A stretch of 64,000 nt of DNA from DATFMP01 sp035266845 (GTDB taxonomy: Bacteria > SAR324 > JACQKK01): assembly GCA_035266845.1 (NCBI GenBank), contig DATFMP010000059.1, positions 50,729-114,728 on the forward strand, in the 5' to 3' direction. The notes beneath the pieces are model-generated. The model had not been told where the DNA came from, searched no databases, and was given only the letters and a program-made list of their open reading frames with translations. Positions 43,956-54,664 of the stretch are shown here, piece after piece (within the stretch, counting starts at the first letter, position 1; each line of letters opens with the position of its first letter). Both the position numbers and the translations under genes were made by a program.

Positions 43956-44888
43956 CTAGCCCTTGGTGAGGATGGTGACGAGGCTGTACATTTTCTGCCG
44001 CGAGTCGTCCAGGAACGTCTTGAGGTTGTTCGAGTGGTTGGCCAGGATGCCATCCTTGCGGCCGTTGGTGACGACCCAGGGCTCGAACTGCGACTGCTGC
44101 AGCGCGTGGATGATCTGGTCGGTGATCTCCATGGCGTTCTTGTCCTGCAGCACGCCGCGGAAGTCGTACTTGACAGCCTTCATGATGCCCAGCATGGCGT
44201 AGGCCACGCCCTGGGCATAGTAGAAGTTGTTGTCCGTCTGGAACCAGCCCACGTCCTGGGCATCGCGCGACTTGGCCAGCAGGGTCGTCACGGCACCCAG
44301 CTCGGACATGAAGGGATCGAGGAGCTGGATCAGGTTGTCCGCCCGCGGATAGAAGTTCGCATTGCCGCCCAGATCGGCCCGGAAGGCGACGAGCGCCTTG
44401 TTGCCGGCCCGGAAGCGATTCTCCGCCGAGGGAAAGACCCACTTCATGGGATCGTTGGCAAAGGCGGTGAAGGCCAGGTCGGCTTCCTTGTGCACCGCGT
44501 CGCTCGTGCGCTGGCGGCTCAGGTTGTCGCGCAGCACGCGGGCAGCATGCCGCTCCACCTGCAGCACGCCGAGCTGGAAGTTGGGCAGGTTGTCCAGCGC
44601 CCAGCCGGGCGAGAGCGGGGTGTCGTTGGGCAGCCAGCCGCCGAAGCCATCCAACTGCTTCTGCATCAGGTCGTGAATCATCGTCACCGTGGCGTAGCCG
44701 CTGGGCTGGCCATCCACGGCCACCACATCCGGCACGTCCGGCTTGCCGCTCATCAGGAAGGCGAGCGTGCCATAGGCGCCCAGCAACACGAGCACCACCA
44801 ATAACACCAAGGTTTTGCGCAATTTGGGCCGGCTCGAGGAAGGACGATCCACACTGGGGGGTCGGAATCGGGCCGGGACACCGGCCAT
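43956..44888 (-). CDS. DUF2333-family inner-membrane protein
   Basis: A 310-residue protein anchored by one N-terminal span (about 25-45, TLVLLVVLVLLGAYGTLAFL) after a Pro/Ser-rich start. The rest is predicted to be periplasmic and matches DUF2333: IHDLMQKQLDGFGGWLPND, LDNLPNFQLGVLQVERHAARVLRDNLSRQ and NNFYYAQGVAYAMLGIMKAVKYDF. Its function is unknown; it is mostly found in gammaproteobacteria, which supports the taxonomic guess. No neighbouring partner is evident. It is divergent from the msrP gene. Confidence 0.85.
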   Translation of the reverse strand: MAGVPARFRPPSVDRPSSSRPKLRKTLVLLVVLVLLGAYGTLAFLMSGKPDVPDVVAVDGQPSGYATVTMIHDLMQKQLDGFGGWLPNDTPLSPGWALDNLPNFQLGVLQVERHAARVLRDNLSRQRTSDAVHKEADLAFTAFANDPMKWVFPSAENRFRAGNKALVAFRADLGGNANFYPRADNLIQLLDPFMSELGAVTTLLAKSRDAQDVGWFQTDNNFYYAQGVAYAMLGIMKAVKYDFRGVLQDKNAMEITDQIIHALQQSQFEPWVVTNGRKDGILANHSNNLKTFLDDSRQKMYSLVTILTKG

Positions 44889-45146
44889 GTAGTCCAGCCT
44901 ACCATAGGCCCCCGGGCTGGCAAAGGCGGGCGGCGGCAGACCGCGTGCGGCTTGGACGCCGCAAGCACCTCGCCGGACTGGCGGGGACGCCCCGGGGCGT
45001 TACGGAAAAGTGTCGGTGCCGTGATGGAATTGTGACCGCCGAAGGCCCGTCCGGCGTGGACTCAGGCCATCCGATGGCCTACGCTTGAAGGCAAGGAAAG
45101 AAGCGCAAACGCCCTCTCACCGCACCGAACCCAAAGGATGCACCCC

Positions 45147-46142
<996 letters not shown>

Positions 46143-46222
46143 GCGCATCTCTGCCTGAAGCACGTAGGTGGGGCACCGGCCCGGCTTGCGCGGCTCGCTG
46201 GACTGTGGCATAGGTGCTCCAA

Positions 46223-46252
46223 GGCGCGAGGGCCGTGGGCGGCCCTCGCGCC
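46223..46252. terminator. possible terminator or leader hairpin between msrP and trpL
   Basis: GGCGCGAGGGCC (46223-46234) pairs perfectly with GGCCCTCGCGCC (46241-46252) around a six-base loop. There is no T run, so it may be a Rho-dependent end of msrP or part of the trp leader. Confidence 0.4.
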
Positions 46253-46280
46253 GCAACCAAATCTATGACGGGTCAGCGAG

Positions 46281-46370
46281 ATGCATCCGGCGATTCTCTG
46301 CAATCCAGCACGGCGCGGGGCTTGGTGGCCTTGGCGCAACGCTGCGTGCAGGGGAGCCGGGCACGGATAG
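46281..46370 (+). CDS. trpL: trp leader peptide (29 aa) with three Trp codons
   Basis: A 29-codon frame starting at ATG 46281 and ending at TAG 46368-46370. Its middle reads GAWWPWRN, with Trp at positions 15, 16 and 18 (codons 46323-46328 and 46332-46334), far above chance for such a short frame. It lies directly ahead of a terminator and of trpEG. Ribosome stalling at the Trp codons when charged tRNA-Trp is scarce should control the downstream fold. The ribosome site is weak. Confidence 0.85.
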   Translation: MHPAILCNPARRGAWWPWRNAACRGAGHG

Positions 46371-46460
46371 TGACGTCCGCCCAATAGCGGGCCGGGCAGC
46401 ATCGTCAAAGCCGTGAAACCACTCCTCTGGGAGTCCGGTTTCACGGCTTTTTTGTTTTTT
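46353..46460 (+). promoter_or_regulatory. trp attenuator: antiterminator and terminator folds
   Basis: Segment 2 (46353-46375) contains GGAG, CACGG and TGACG, which pair in order with CTCC (46422-46425), CCGTG (46411-46415) and CGTCA (46403-46407) of segment 3. The alternative is the 14-pair terminator: 46407-46420 with 46437-46450, followed by T runs (46448-46453, 46455-46460). The stop codon of the leader peptide lies in segment 2, and the last Trp codon ends 18 bases before it. A ribosome at the Trp codons leaves segment 2 free and allows read-through; one at the stop covers it and allows termination. Confidence 0.85.
46407..46460 (+). terminator. intrinsic terminator of the trp attenuator
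   Basis: Stem AAAGCCGTGAAACC (46407-46420) with GGTTTCACGGCTTT (46437-46450), inner stem ACTCC/GGAGT (46421-46425 with 46430-46434), then two T runs up to 46460. Strong Rho-independent signal in front of trpEG. Confidence 0.92.
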
Positions 46461-46515
46461 GGCACAGGTCACCGGGATGCCCACAGGGCGTCCCCCAAGC
46501 AGCGCGAGGGCACCC

Positions 46516-48693
46516 ATGAGTACCGAGAACTTCACGACCGCCGGTGGCATCGCCGGCCGCCGCACCGCCGAGACGATCGACCCGCAGACCGCGCTGGACG
46601 CGGTGTGGGCCGCGATCGACCGGCACAAGGGCGGGCTGTTCGTCAGCAACTACGAGGTGCCGGACCGCTACGCGCGCTGGGACATCGGCTTCGTGAATCC
46701 GCCCGTGGAGCTGACCATGCGGGGACGGCACTTCGCCCTGCGCGCGCTCAATGGCGAGGGTGAGCGCCTGCTGACGCTGATGGCCCCGCCGCTGCGGGGG
46801 CACCCGCACATCAGCGGGCTGGCGGAAAGCCCGAGCGCGCTGAACGGCGAGGTGGTGGAGCCGCCGGCGTTCTTTGCGGAGGAGGAGCGCTCGCGGCAGC
46901 CCAGCCTGTTCTCCGTGCTGCGGGCGCTGCAGGCGCACCTGGCCTGCGAACAGAGCGACCTGGGCTGGTACGGCGCGTTCGGGTTCGACCTGGTGTTCCA
47001 GTTCGAGACCCTGGAGCGGCGCCATGCGCGCGACCCCGAGCAGGTGGACTGCTGCCTGTTCTTTGCCACCGAGCTGGTGGTGGTGGATCGCCGCCGCGAG
47101 GAGGCGCGCCGCATCGTGTTCGACTTCGACGCACCCGCCGGCTCCACGCGCGCGGGCGGCCAGGGGGGCGAGACCCTGCCCGAGCCGCCGCGGCCGCTGC
47201 CGGGACCCATGCAGTGCGATCACGCACCAGGCGAGTTCGACCTCAAAGTGGAACAGATCCGCCAGGGCTGCCAGGCGGGGGACTTCTTCGAGGTGGTGCT
47301 CTCGCAGACGTTCTCCATGCCCTTCGCGGGCACACCCGCCGAGCTGTTCCGCACCATCTGCCGCAACAACCCCAGTCCCTATAGCTTCCTCATCAACATG
47401 GGCAGCGAACAGTTGGTGGGGGCCTCGCCGGAAATGTACGTGCGCGTGAACGGGCGGCGGGTGGAGACCAGCCCCATCTCCGGCACGGTGCCGGTGGGCC
47501 AATCGCCCATGGAAACCGCCGCGCACATCAAGGCCCTGATCTCCTCCGACAAGGAGGAATCCGAGCTGACCATGTGCACGGATGTGGACCGCAACGACAT
47601 GACGCGCGTCTGCGTGCCGGGCACGGTGCGCCTGATCGGCCGGCGCATGCTGGAGCTCTACTCCCGTGTGGTGCACACGGTGGATCACGTGGAGGGAGAG
47701 CTGGCCGAGCCCCACGATGCGCTGGACGCCTTCGCCACGCACCTGTGGGCCTGCACCGTCACCGGCGCGCCCAAGCCGGTGGCCCTGCAGACCATCGAGA
47801 ACCTGGAGAAGTCCCCGCGCCGCTGGTATGCGGGCGCCGTCGGCTACCTCTCCGTCAATGGCAACCTGAACTCCGGCATGACCCTGCGCACCGTGCACCT
47901 GGAGCACGGCACGGCCTCGGTGCGCGCGGGCGCCACGCTGCTCTACGATTCCGACCCGGCCACCGAAGAGCGCGAGACCCGCTTCAAGGCCCAGGCCTTT
48001 CTGGAGGCCACGCTGGGCAAATCCGCCAAGCCCCCCCGGCCGGGCAATGGCGCGCGGCCCACGCAGCCGGGCCAGGGGCGCCGCGTGCTGTTCGTGGACT
48101 TCCTGGACAGCTTCGTGCACACGCTGGCCTCCTACGTGCGCGTGACCGGCGCGGAGGTGACCACGGTGCGCGCTGGCTTCCCGGATGCGCTGCTGGACGA
48201 GCTGCGGCCAGACTTGGTGTTCCTCTCCCCCGGGCCGGGCACGCCGGCCGAGCGTGGCGTGGGCGGCATCGTAGCCCGGGCGCTGGCGCTCGATCTGCCG
48301 CTGTTCGGCGTGTGCCTGGGGCACCAGGGCATGGCGGAGCACTTCGGGGCCCGCCTGGCCGTGCTGGACACCCCATGGCACGGCAAGCCCACCCGGGTGC
48401 ACCACGACGGCCAGGGCATCTTCGCCGGGCTGCCCGATCCCTTCACGGCGGCGCGCTACCACAGCCTGTACGTGGTGCGCGAGAGCCTGCCGCCGGAGTT
48501 GGAAGTTGCCGCGGAATCGGATGACGGCGTGATCATGGCCCTGCGCCACAAGCACCTCCCCATCACCACGCTGCAGTTCCACCCGGAGTCCATCCTGACC
48601 CTGGAGCAGGAGTTGGGGCAGCGCCTGATCGAGAACCTCTTCGCCCAATTCCTGGACGTCGCCCGCCCCCAAGGCGCGCGCCGTACGGGATAG
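46516..48693 (+). CDS. trpEG: fused anthranilate synthase (TrpE-TrpG)
   Basis: A 725-residue enzyme that makes anthranilate from chorismate and glutamine, the first step of tryptophan synthesis. Residues 1-500 are the chorismate-binding TrpE part, with SNYEVPDRYARWD near the N-terminus, ISGTVPVG, DKEESELTMCTDVDRND and the late FKAQAFLEA. Residues about 530-715 are the glutaminase: nucleophile Cys in GVCLGHQGMAEHF and the His-Glu pair in QFHPES. Fused TrpEG is known in rhizobia and some other proteobacteria; a phenazine PhzE is less likely given the Trp attenuator upstream. ATG 46516 follows GAGGG. No other trp gene is adjacent. Confidence 0.94.
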   Translation: MSTENFTTAGGIAGRRTAETIDPQTALDAVWAAIDRHKGGLFVSNYEVPDRYARWDIGFVNPPVELTMRGRHFALRALNGEGERLLTLMAPPLRGHPHISGLAESPSALNGEVVEPPAFFAEEERSRQPSLFSVLRALQAHLACEQSDLGWYGAFGFDLVFQFETLERRHARDPEQVDCCLFFATELVVVDRRREEARRIVFDFDAPAGSTRAGGQGGETLPEPPRPLPGPMQCDHAPGEFDLKVEQIRQGCQAGDFFEVVLSQTFSMPFAGTPAELFRTICRNNPSPYSFLINMGSEQLVGASPEMYVRVNGRRVETSPISGTVPVGQSPMETAAHIKALISSDKEESELTMCTDVDRNDMTRVCVPGTVRLIGRRMLELYSRVVHTVDHVEGELAEPHDALDAFATHLWACTVTGAPKPVALQTIENLEKSPRRWYAGAVGYLSVNGNLNSGMTLRTVHLEHGTASVRAGATLLYDSDPATEERETRFKAQAFLEATLGKSAKPPRPGNGARPTQPGQGRRVLFVDFLDSFVHTLASYVRVTGAEVTTVRAGFPDALLDELRPDLVFLSPGPGTPAERGVGGIVARALALDLPLFGVCLGHQGMAEHFGARLAVLDTPWHGKPTRVHHDGQGIFAGLPDPFTAARYHSLYVVRESLPPELEVAAESDDGVIMALRHKHLPITTLQFHPESILTLEQELGQRLIENLFAQFLDVARPQGARRTG

Positions 48694-48774
48694 GGAGCCG
48701 TCACCACAAACCGGGGCACCGAGGCAGACCGCGGTGCCTCAGCCGTCCGCATCCCACTCACACGCGAGGTCGCC

Positions 48775-49158
48775 ATGGCACACGAGATTCTGGAACTGAA
48801 GAGGGTGCACCCCACGCGCGGCTATTCCCACTGCGCCCGCGCCGGCAACACGCTGTACATCGCCGGGCAGGTGGCCCTGGACCCGGACGGTCACGTCGTG
48901 GGCCGGGGCGATATGGAGGCCCAGGCCCGGCAGGTCTTCACCAATCTGCGCAACATCGTGGAGGAGGCCGGCGGACGGCTGGAGAACATCGTCAAGATGA
49001 CCACGCTGCTCACGCACTTCGGGGACATCGAGGCCTACCGCACCGTACGCGACACGTTCTTCCGCGAGCCCTTCCCGCCCAATACGCTCCAGGTCATCAG
49101 CAGCCTCGCCAACCGGGATTTCCTCATCGAAGTCGAAGCCATCGCCGTGCTGGACTGA
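48775..49158 (+). CDS. RidA/YjgF-family protein
   Basis: A 127-residue trimeric RidA-family protein; canonical members hydrolyse reactive imines or enamines made by amino-acid enzymes. RGYSHCARAGNTLYIAGQVALDPDGHV and MEAQARQVFTNLRNIVEEAGG are the signature blocks. The active-site Arg of true RidA (about 105) is not obvious in FPPNTLQVISSLANRDFLIEVEAIAVLD, which retains Asn and Glu, so it may belong to a different Rid subgroup. It follows trpEG by 80 bases in the same direction. Confidence 0.87.
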   Translation: MAHEILELKRVHPTRGYSHCARAGNTLYIAGQVALDPDGHVVGRGDMEAQARQVFTNLRNIVEEAGGRLENIVKMTTLLTHFGDIEAYRTVRDTFFREPFPPNTLQVISSLANRDFLIEVEAIAVLD

Positions 49159-49800
49159 GCGGCCCGGGCCATATGCTCACGGCCGGGGCCCGTGCCCGGG
49201 CGTTGGGCAGTCGACCGGGGCATTGCCCGGTATTTGGACGCTCACGGCGCCCACGGCACTCGCCCGAAGCCCGCCCGGCGCGGGTCTCCGCACGGCCCTC
49301 CGCTTGGCACGCTTCTGGAAGCGGGAGCAGATCGGTTCGGGTGTCACCACCCGGCGCCGCAGCGGGGCGGAGTGCCCTCACTCCTGCACCCCGCCCCGCC
49401 GCGGCGACTTCATCTGGTGCGCCGTGATACCGAGCTGGGCCGATTCCCGGACACTCGGTGCGGCTCCCCGATTGCCCATGGCCCGCCCTCATCGCGATCG
49501 GTGCCCCGTTGATTGATTTGTCCGCACTCGATGGCTATGATGGCCGCGAAATTCCGGCAGAGCCCCAATCATTGTCGCTGCGCTGTCTTGGGGTGGTGCA
49601 CGACAAGGCCTGCCGAAGATCCCTCGGGCGGTGCCACGCGGCCCCGCTCCGATCCGCCGCGAACGGCCACGGCAGCAAGCTATGTGAAGCCGTGCACTGC
49701 CCGGTCCCACCATGGGAACAGGCACATGCACGGGGGAACCCTTGTCTGATGACCGCGGACGTTCGCTCTTGCACAATCCATTTGGAAAGGATGGGAACAC
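49159..49800. other. 642-base gap before aapJ
   Basis: No gene is called. Frames through this stretch are open but give no recognisable product. The 3' part, from about 49500, is less GC-rich and should hold the aap promoter; a search for a GG-N10-GC sigma54 site gave nothing convincing. A GGAAAGGATGGG sequence directly before the ATG at 49801 supplies the ribosome site. Confidence 0.45.
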
Positions 49801-50817
49801 ATGAAAGCCAGACTTCTTGCAGGCTTGACCGTACTGGCGATGCTGATGGCGTTCGCGCCGCTCGCCAGCGCGCAGAAAACCCTGTCGGACGTGAAAGCCC
49901 GCGGCGCCCTGAAGTGCGGCGTGGGCGTGCAGAGCCCCGCCTTCGCCTATGCCGATGAGCAAGGCAACTACAAGGGCTTCGACGTGGACTTCTGCAAAGC
50001 CACTGCCGCCGCGATCGGCGTGCCGGTGAAGTTTGTGCAGACCTCCGCCAAGGAGCGCTTCCCGGCGCTGCAATCGGGCGAAGTGGATCTGCTCTACCGC
50101 ACGACCACCTGGACGATGGAACGCGACACCAAGCTGGGCTTCGACTTCTCCGGCGTGAACTACTACGACGGCCAGGGCTTCATGGTGCGCAAGGAGCTGG
50201 GCGTCAAGAGCGCCAAGGAACTGGACGGCGCCTCGGTGTGCGTGGCCACGGGCACCACGACCGAGCTGAACCTGTCGGACTACTTCCGAAGCAACGGCAT
50301 GAAGTACAAGGCCGTCGTGATGGAACAGGCACCCGACCTGCTGAAGGCGTACGACGCCGGCCGCTGCGACGTGTACACGACCGACCGCTCGTCCCTGGCC
50401 TCCTACCGGCCGACGCTGAAGAATCCCAAGGACAACATCATCCTGCCCGAAGTGATCTCCAAGGAGCCCCTCGGCCCCACCGTGCGGCACGGTGACAACC
50501 AGTGGGGCGACTTGGTGCGCTGGGTGCTGAATGCTCTCATCATTGCCGAGGAGAAGGGCGTTACCCAGGCCAACGTGGATGAAATGCGCAAGAGCTCCAA
50601 AGACCCCGAAGTGCAGCGCATGCTGGGCGTGACGGGAGAATTCGGCTCTTACATCGGCTTGAGCAATGACTGGGCCTACAAGGCCATCAAGGCGGTGGGC
50701 AACTACGGCGAGATCTTCGATCGCGACCTGGGCCCGAACACGCCGATCGGTCTGGACCGCGGCCTGAACCAACTGTGGAGCAAGGGCGGCATCCTGTACG
50801 CCCCCCCCATCCGCTAG
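49801..50817 (+). CDS. aapJ: general L-amino-acid ABC transporter, binding protein
   Basis: A 338-residue periplasmic solute-binding protein. Signal peptide of about 21 residues ending in SAQ, then KTLSDVKARGALKCGVGVQSPAFAYADEQGNYKGFDVDFCKATAAAIG. The RTTTWTMERDTKLGFDFSGVNYYDGQGFMV and VVMEQAPDLLKAYDAGRCDVYTTDRSSLAS blocks are typical of AapJ, which binds a wide range of L-amino acids. It heads the aapJQMP cluster. A strong hairpin at 50842-50880 sits just behind its stop and can raise its level over the permease genes. Confidence 0.94.
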   Translation: MKARLLAGLTVLAMLMAFAPLASAQKTLSDVKARGALKCGVGVQSPAFAYADEQGNYKGFDVDFCKATAAAIGVPVKFVQTSAKERFPALQSGEVDLLYRTTTWTMERDTKLGFDFSGVNYYDGQGFMVRKELGVKSAKELDGASVCVATGTTTELNLSDYFRSNGMKYKAVVMEQAPDLLKAYDAGRCDVYTTDRSSLASYRPTLKNPKDNIILPEVISKEPLGPTVRHGDNQWGDLVRWVLNALIIAEEKGVTQANVDEMRKSSKDPEVQRMLGVTGEFGSYIGLSNDWAYKAIKAVGNYGEIFDRDLGPNTPIGLDRGLNQLWSKGGILYAPPIR

Positions 50818-50841
50818 GCGTTCGGGCGCATTCGATAGGAT

Positions 50842-50880
50842 CCAGCCACCGCCGGGCCGTTTCTGCCTGGCGGTGGCTGG
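50842..50880 (+). promoter_or_regulatory. intercistronic hairpin between aapJ and aapQ
   Basis: CCAGCCACCGCC (50842-50853) pairs perfectly with GGCGGTGGCTGG (50869-50880), loop 15 bases, without a T run. Such hairpins after binding-protein genes often protect the upstream mRNA or reduce read-through, giving more binding protein than permease. Confidence 0.6.
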
Positions 50881-51095
50881 CCGTATGAAACGAATTGACG
50901 GCCGCTTTCCGTGCCGTGGGGGACACGGAGATCGCGCCTTGTTGCCGCATGGCGAACGGGATCGGGCAGGATGCCACGCCCAGGAAGGCGAGCCACCCCC
51001 GCTCCGTAGAGACACCAAACCAGAGCGCTTGGCACCGATGAGCAGCGACTCCGGCCGAGAAGTCTGACCGACGGTACCGCGAAGGCAGATTGCGC

Positions 51096-52487
51096 ATGAT
51101 GTCCGAACAAAGTGGCCAGGCACCCCGCTCCGCCTTTTGGCGCACGACGGAATTCCGGGCGACTCTCTACCAGATCATCGCATTGGGCGGCGTGGTCGCC
51201 TTCGGCTGGTGGGTGGCGCACAACACCCTGCACAACCTGGCCAAGCGGGGCATCCATTCCGGCTTCAGTTTCCTCTTCCCGCCAACCGAGGCGAACTTCC
51301 CCATCGGGGAGACGGCGCACATCCCCCTGCTGCAGGGCGGGTTCCTCTACCTGCTGATGGCGATCGCGCTGGGCTGGGTGGCCTCCGTGCTGCTGGCGCA
51401 CTGGGGACGGGGCCACGGGCATCCGCTGGCCGAAGACCTGCGCATGCAGGCAGGCGTGGTGGCGCTCGTGTTCGTGCTGCCGGTGCTGGTGCTCTATGCG
51501 ACGCGCGGCAGCTTCCAGACGGAGGTGTACGACGCGACCAAGCCATACTTGATCGCCGTCCTCACTGGCGTGATGAACACGATCAAGGTGTCGTTCATCG
51601 GCTGCATTCTGGCGACCATCGTGGGGCTCGTCATCGGGATCGCCCGACTCTCCAGCAACTGGCTCGTCGCCAAGCTCTCCGGGGCGTATGTGGAGATCTT
51701 CCGCAACGTCCCGCTGCTGCTGCAGATGCTGTTCTGGTACTTCCTGGTGCTCAATACGCTGCCGCCGGTGCGCCGCAGCATCGGGATACTGGGCATGGTC
51801 GAGCTGAACAATCGAGGCGTGTACACCCCCGACCCGATTCCGCAGGCTTCCGCGCCGCACTTCATGCTCGCCATTGCGGCCGCCTTCGTGCTGATCTACC
51901 TCTACAGCCACTATGCGAAGCGGCGCCAGGAACAAACGGGTGAGCAGCTGCCGCTGCTTTATCCCTCGCTGGGCATCCTGATCGTGCTGCCGGGCTTGGT
52001 CTGGCTGGTGCTGGGGCAGCCCTTCACGTTCAGCTATCCCGAACTGCACGGCTTCAACTTCCGTGGCGGGATGGTGCTCACGCCGGAGTTTTCCGCCGTG
52101 CTGATCGCACTGGTGATCTACACCGGCGCGTTCATCGCGGAAGTGGTGCGCAGCGGCATCCAGGCCGTCTCCAAGGGCCAGCGCGAGGCGGCCTTGGCCG
52201 TGGGTCTGCGAAAGGGACTGGTCATGCGGCTGGTGGTGCTGCCCCAGGCGCTGCGGGTGATCGTACCGCCGCTGACCAGCCAGTATCTGAATCTCACGAA
52301 GAACAGCTCGCTCGCCGTCGCTATCGGTTACCCGGACCTGGTCAGCGTCGGCGGAACGATTCTCAACCAGAGCGGGCAGGCCATCGAGGTGATCCTGATC
52401 TGGATGATGGTCTACCTGACCTTCAGCCTGCTGATCTCCCTGTTCATGAACTGGTACAACACCAAGGTGAAACTGGTGGAGCGATGA
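51096..52487 (+). CDS. aapQ: general L-amino-acid ABC transporter, permease AapQ
   Basis: A 463-residue permease. It keeps the N-terminal block that marks AapQ (ATLYQIIALGGVVAFGWWVAHNTLHNLAKRGIHSGFSFLF) and the ABC permease core from VGLVIGIARLSSNWL to the EAALAVGLRKG loop that meets the ATPase. Usual AapQ is about 380-400 residues; here roughly 60-70 extra residues (about 75-145), containing two more probable membrane spans, sit before the core. The ATG at 51096 is preferred over TTG 51090. Its stop overlaps the aapM start (ATGA). Confidence 0.9.
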   Translation: MMSEQSGQAPRSAFWRTTEFRATLYQIIALGGVVAFGWWVAHNTLHNLAKRGIHSGFSFLFPPTEANFPIGETAHIPLLQGGFLYLLMAIALGWVASVLLAHWGRGHGHPLAEDLRMQAGVVALVFVLPVLVLYATRGSFQTEVYDATKPYLIAVLTGVMNTIKVSFIGCILATIVGLVIGIARLSSNWLVAKLSGAYVEIFRNVPLLLQMLFWYFLVLNTLPPVRRSIGILGMVELNNRGVYTPDPIPQASAPHFMLAIAAAFVLIYLYSHYAKRRQEQTGEQLPLLYPSLGILIVLPGLVWLVLGQPFTFSYPELHGFNFRGGMVLTPEFSAVLIALVIYTGAFIAEVVRSGIQAVSKGQREAALAVGLRKGLVMRLVVLPQALRVIVPPLTSQYLNLTKNSSLAVAIGYPDLVSVGGTILNQSGQAIEVILIWMMVYLTFSLLISLFMNWYNTKVKLVER

Positions 52488-53617
52488 GCACGAACGCCAG
52501 CCAGCCCCTCCAGCCTCTCCCGTTCAGCGCACCCAGGATGGCCCGCACCGCCTGGACCTGGGCACGGCAGAACCTGTTCAACACCTGGTACAACTCGATC
52601 CTCACGTTGCTGGCCCTGTGGGTCGTCTACGAGGTCGTGACAGGCCTCTGGATGTGGGGTTTCTGGCACGCGGCGCTCTATTACCGGGACGCGGCGGGGC
52701 ACATCCAGTTCGACCGCAAGGCCTGCGCGGACTCCACGGGCGCCTGTTGGGCCTTCGTGGCCAGCAACTGGTACCTGTTCCTCTTCGGTACCTATCCCTA
52801 CGACGAGCGCTGGCGGCCCATGCTGGCCTTCGGTGTGGTGATCGTGCTGGGGCTGGTATCGCTGCATCCCCGGGTGCGTGCCACGTGGTGGGTGCGCGGG
52901 CTGTGGCTGCTCGTGCCGCTGTGGGTGCTGCTGATGGTGAGGGGCCTGGGCTTCCTGGACATGAAGCTGGTGGACTCGTCCAACTGGGGCGGGCTGATGC
53001 TGAGCTTGATCCTGGGCACGCTCGGCATCGTGGCCTCGTTTCCGATCGGCATTCTGCTGGCGCTGGGCCGGCGCAGCACCAAGATGCCCATCATCAAGTC
53101 GCTGTGCGTGGTGTATATCGAGATCATCCGGGGCGTCCCGCTGATCACGGTGCTGTTCATGTCCTCGGTGGTGCTGCCCTTGTTTCTCCCGGAGGGCTTC
53201 AACCTGGACAAGGTGTTGCGCGCGCAGGTGGGGATCATCTTCTTCTCCTCCGCCTACCTGGCCGAGGTGGTGCGCGGCGGCCTGCAGGCCATCCCCAGGG
53301 GACAGGAGGAAGCGGCCCACGCCGTGGGGTTGAGCTACTGGCAGACGATGAGCTTCATCGTGCTACCCCAGGCGCTGCGCATCATGATTCCCGCCCTCGT
53401 GAGCGGGGCCATCGCCCTGTTCAAGGACACCTCGCTGGTGAGCATCATCGGGCTGATCGACTTCCTCAGCATCGCCGGCTTGGCCACGGCCAACCCGCAG
53501 TGGATCGGCCGCAACATCGAGGCCTACGTGTTCATCGCGGCGGTCTACTGGATTTTCTGCTTCAACATGTCCCGCTACAGCATGCGGTTGGAAAAGCGGC
53601 TGAAGACGGGGCACTGA
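52484..53617 (+). CDS. aapM: general L-amino-acid ABC transporter, permease AapM
   Basis: A 377-residue permease with a soluble-looking loop (FDRKACADSTGACWAF) between early spans, as in other AapM proteins, then the core with LILGTLGIVASFPIGILLALGRRS and the ATPase-contact loop EEAAHAVGLSYWQTM near residue 277. Its start overlaps the aapQ stop by four bases, so the two permeases are translationally coupled. Together they form the heterodimeric channel of the L-amino-acid uptake system with AapJ and AapP. Confidence 0.93.
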   Translation: MSTNASQPLQPLPFSAPRMARTAWTWARQNLFNTWYNSILTLLALWVVYEVVTGLWMWGFWHAALYYRDAAGHIQFDRKACADSTGACWAFVASNWYLFLFGTYPYDERWRPMLAFGVVIVLGLVSLHPRVRATWWVRGLWLLVPLWVLLMVRGLGFLDMKLVDSSNWGGLMLSLILGTLGIVASFPIGILLALGRRSTKMPIIKSLCVVYIEIIRGVPLITVLFMSSVVLPLFLPEGFNLDKVLRAQVGIIFFSSAYLAEVVRGGLQAIPRGQEEAAHAVGLSYWQTMSFIVLPQALRIMIPALVSGAIALFKDTSLVSIIGLIDFLSIAGLATANPQWIGRNIEAYVFIAAVYWIFCFNMSRYSMRLEKRLKTGH

Positions 53618-53663
53618 GTACGTCGGCTGCTCCGCGCAGCCACTGCGAAGGGATGAGACGGCC

Positions 53664-54428
<765 letters not shown>

Positions 54429-54664
54429 CCGCACAGTCCTTCGCCCCGTCCCGCGCCCTGCCGGGACGGCGGACGCGCCTTGCTCCCTGGTTGCCGGGCA
54501 ACGCGGTGCGGGGTGGCGTGTCCCGATCTGCGACGGAAAATGGCGTTTTTGCGCCGGTCAGGCTATAAGGGGCGGCAATGGGAGGGGCCGTGCCCGGCCC
54601 GTTCGCCGCGGGGAGGCGGCGCGGGAGGGCGCGGGGCCTGCTCCCGCCGCACGGAGTGGCTGCC

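Noticed and set aside
46459..46515. Upstream in-frame extension of trpEG into the attenuator T runs
   Set aside because: It would begin inside the terminator; ATG 46516 has a GAGGG site and matches the expected TrpE N-terminus.
49159..49800. Possible sigma54 promoter upstream of aapJ
   Set aside because: Sequences such as TGGCACGCTTCTGG and CTTGCACA look suggestive, but none has GG and GC at the required ten-base spacing.
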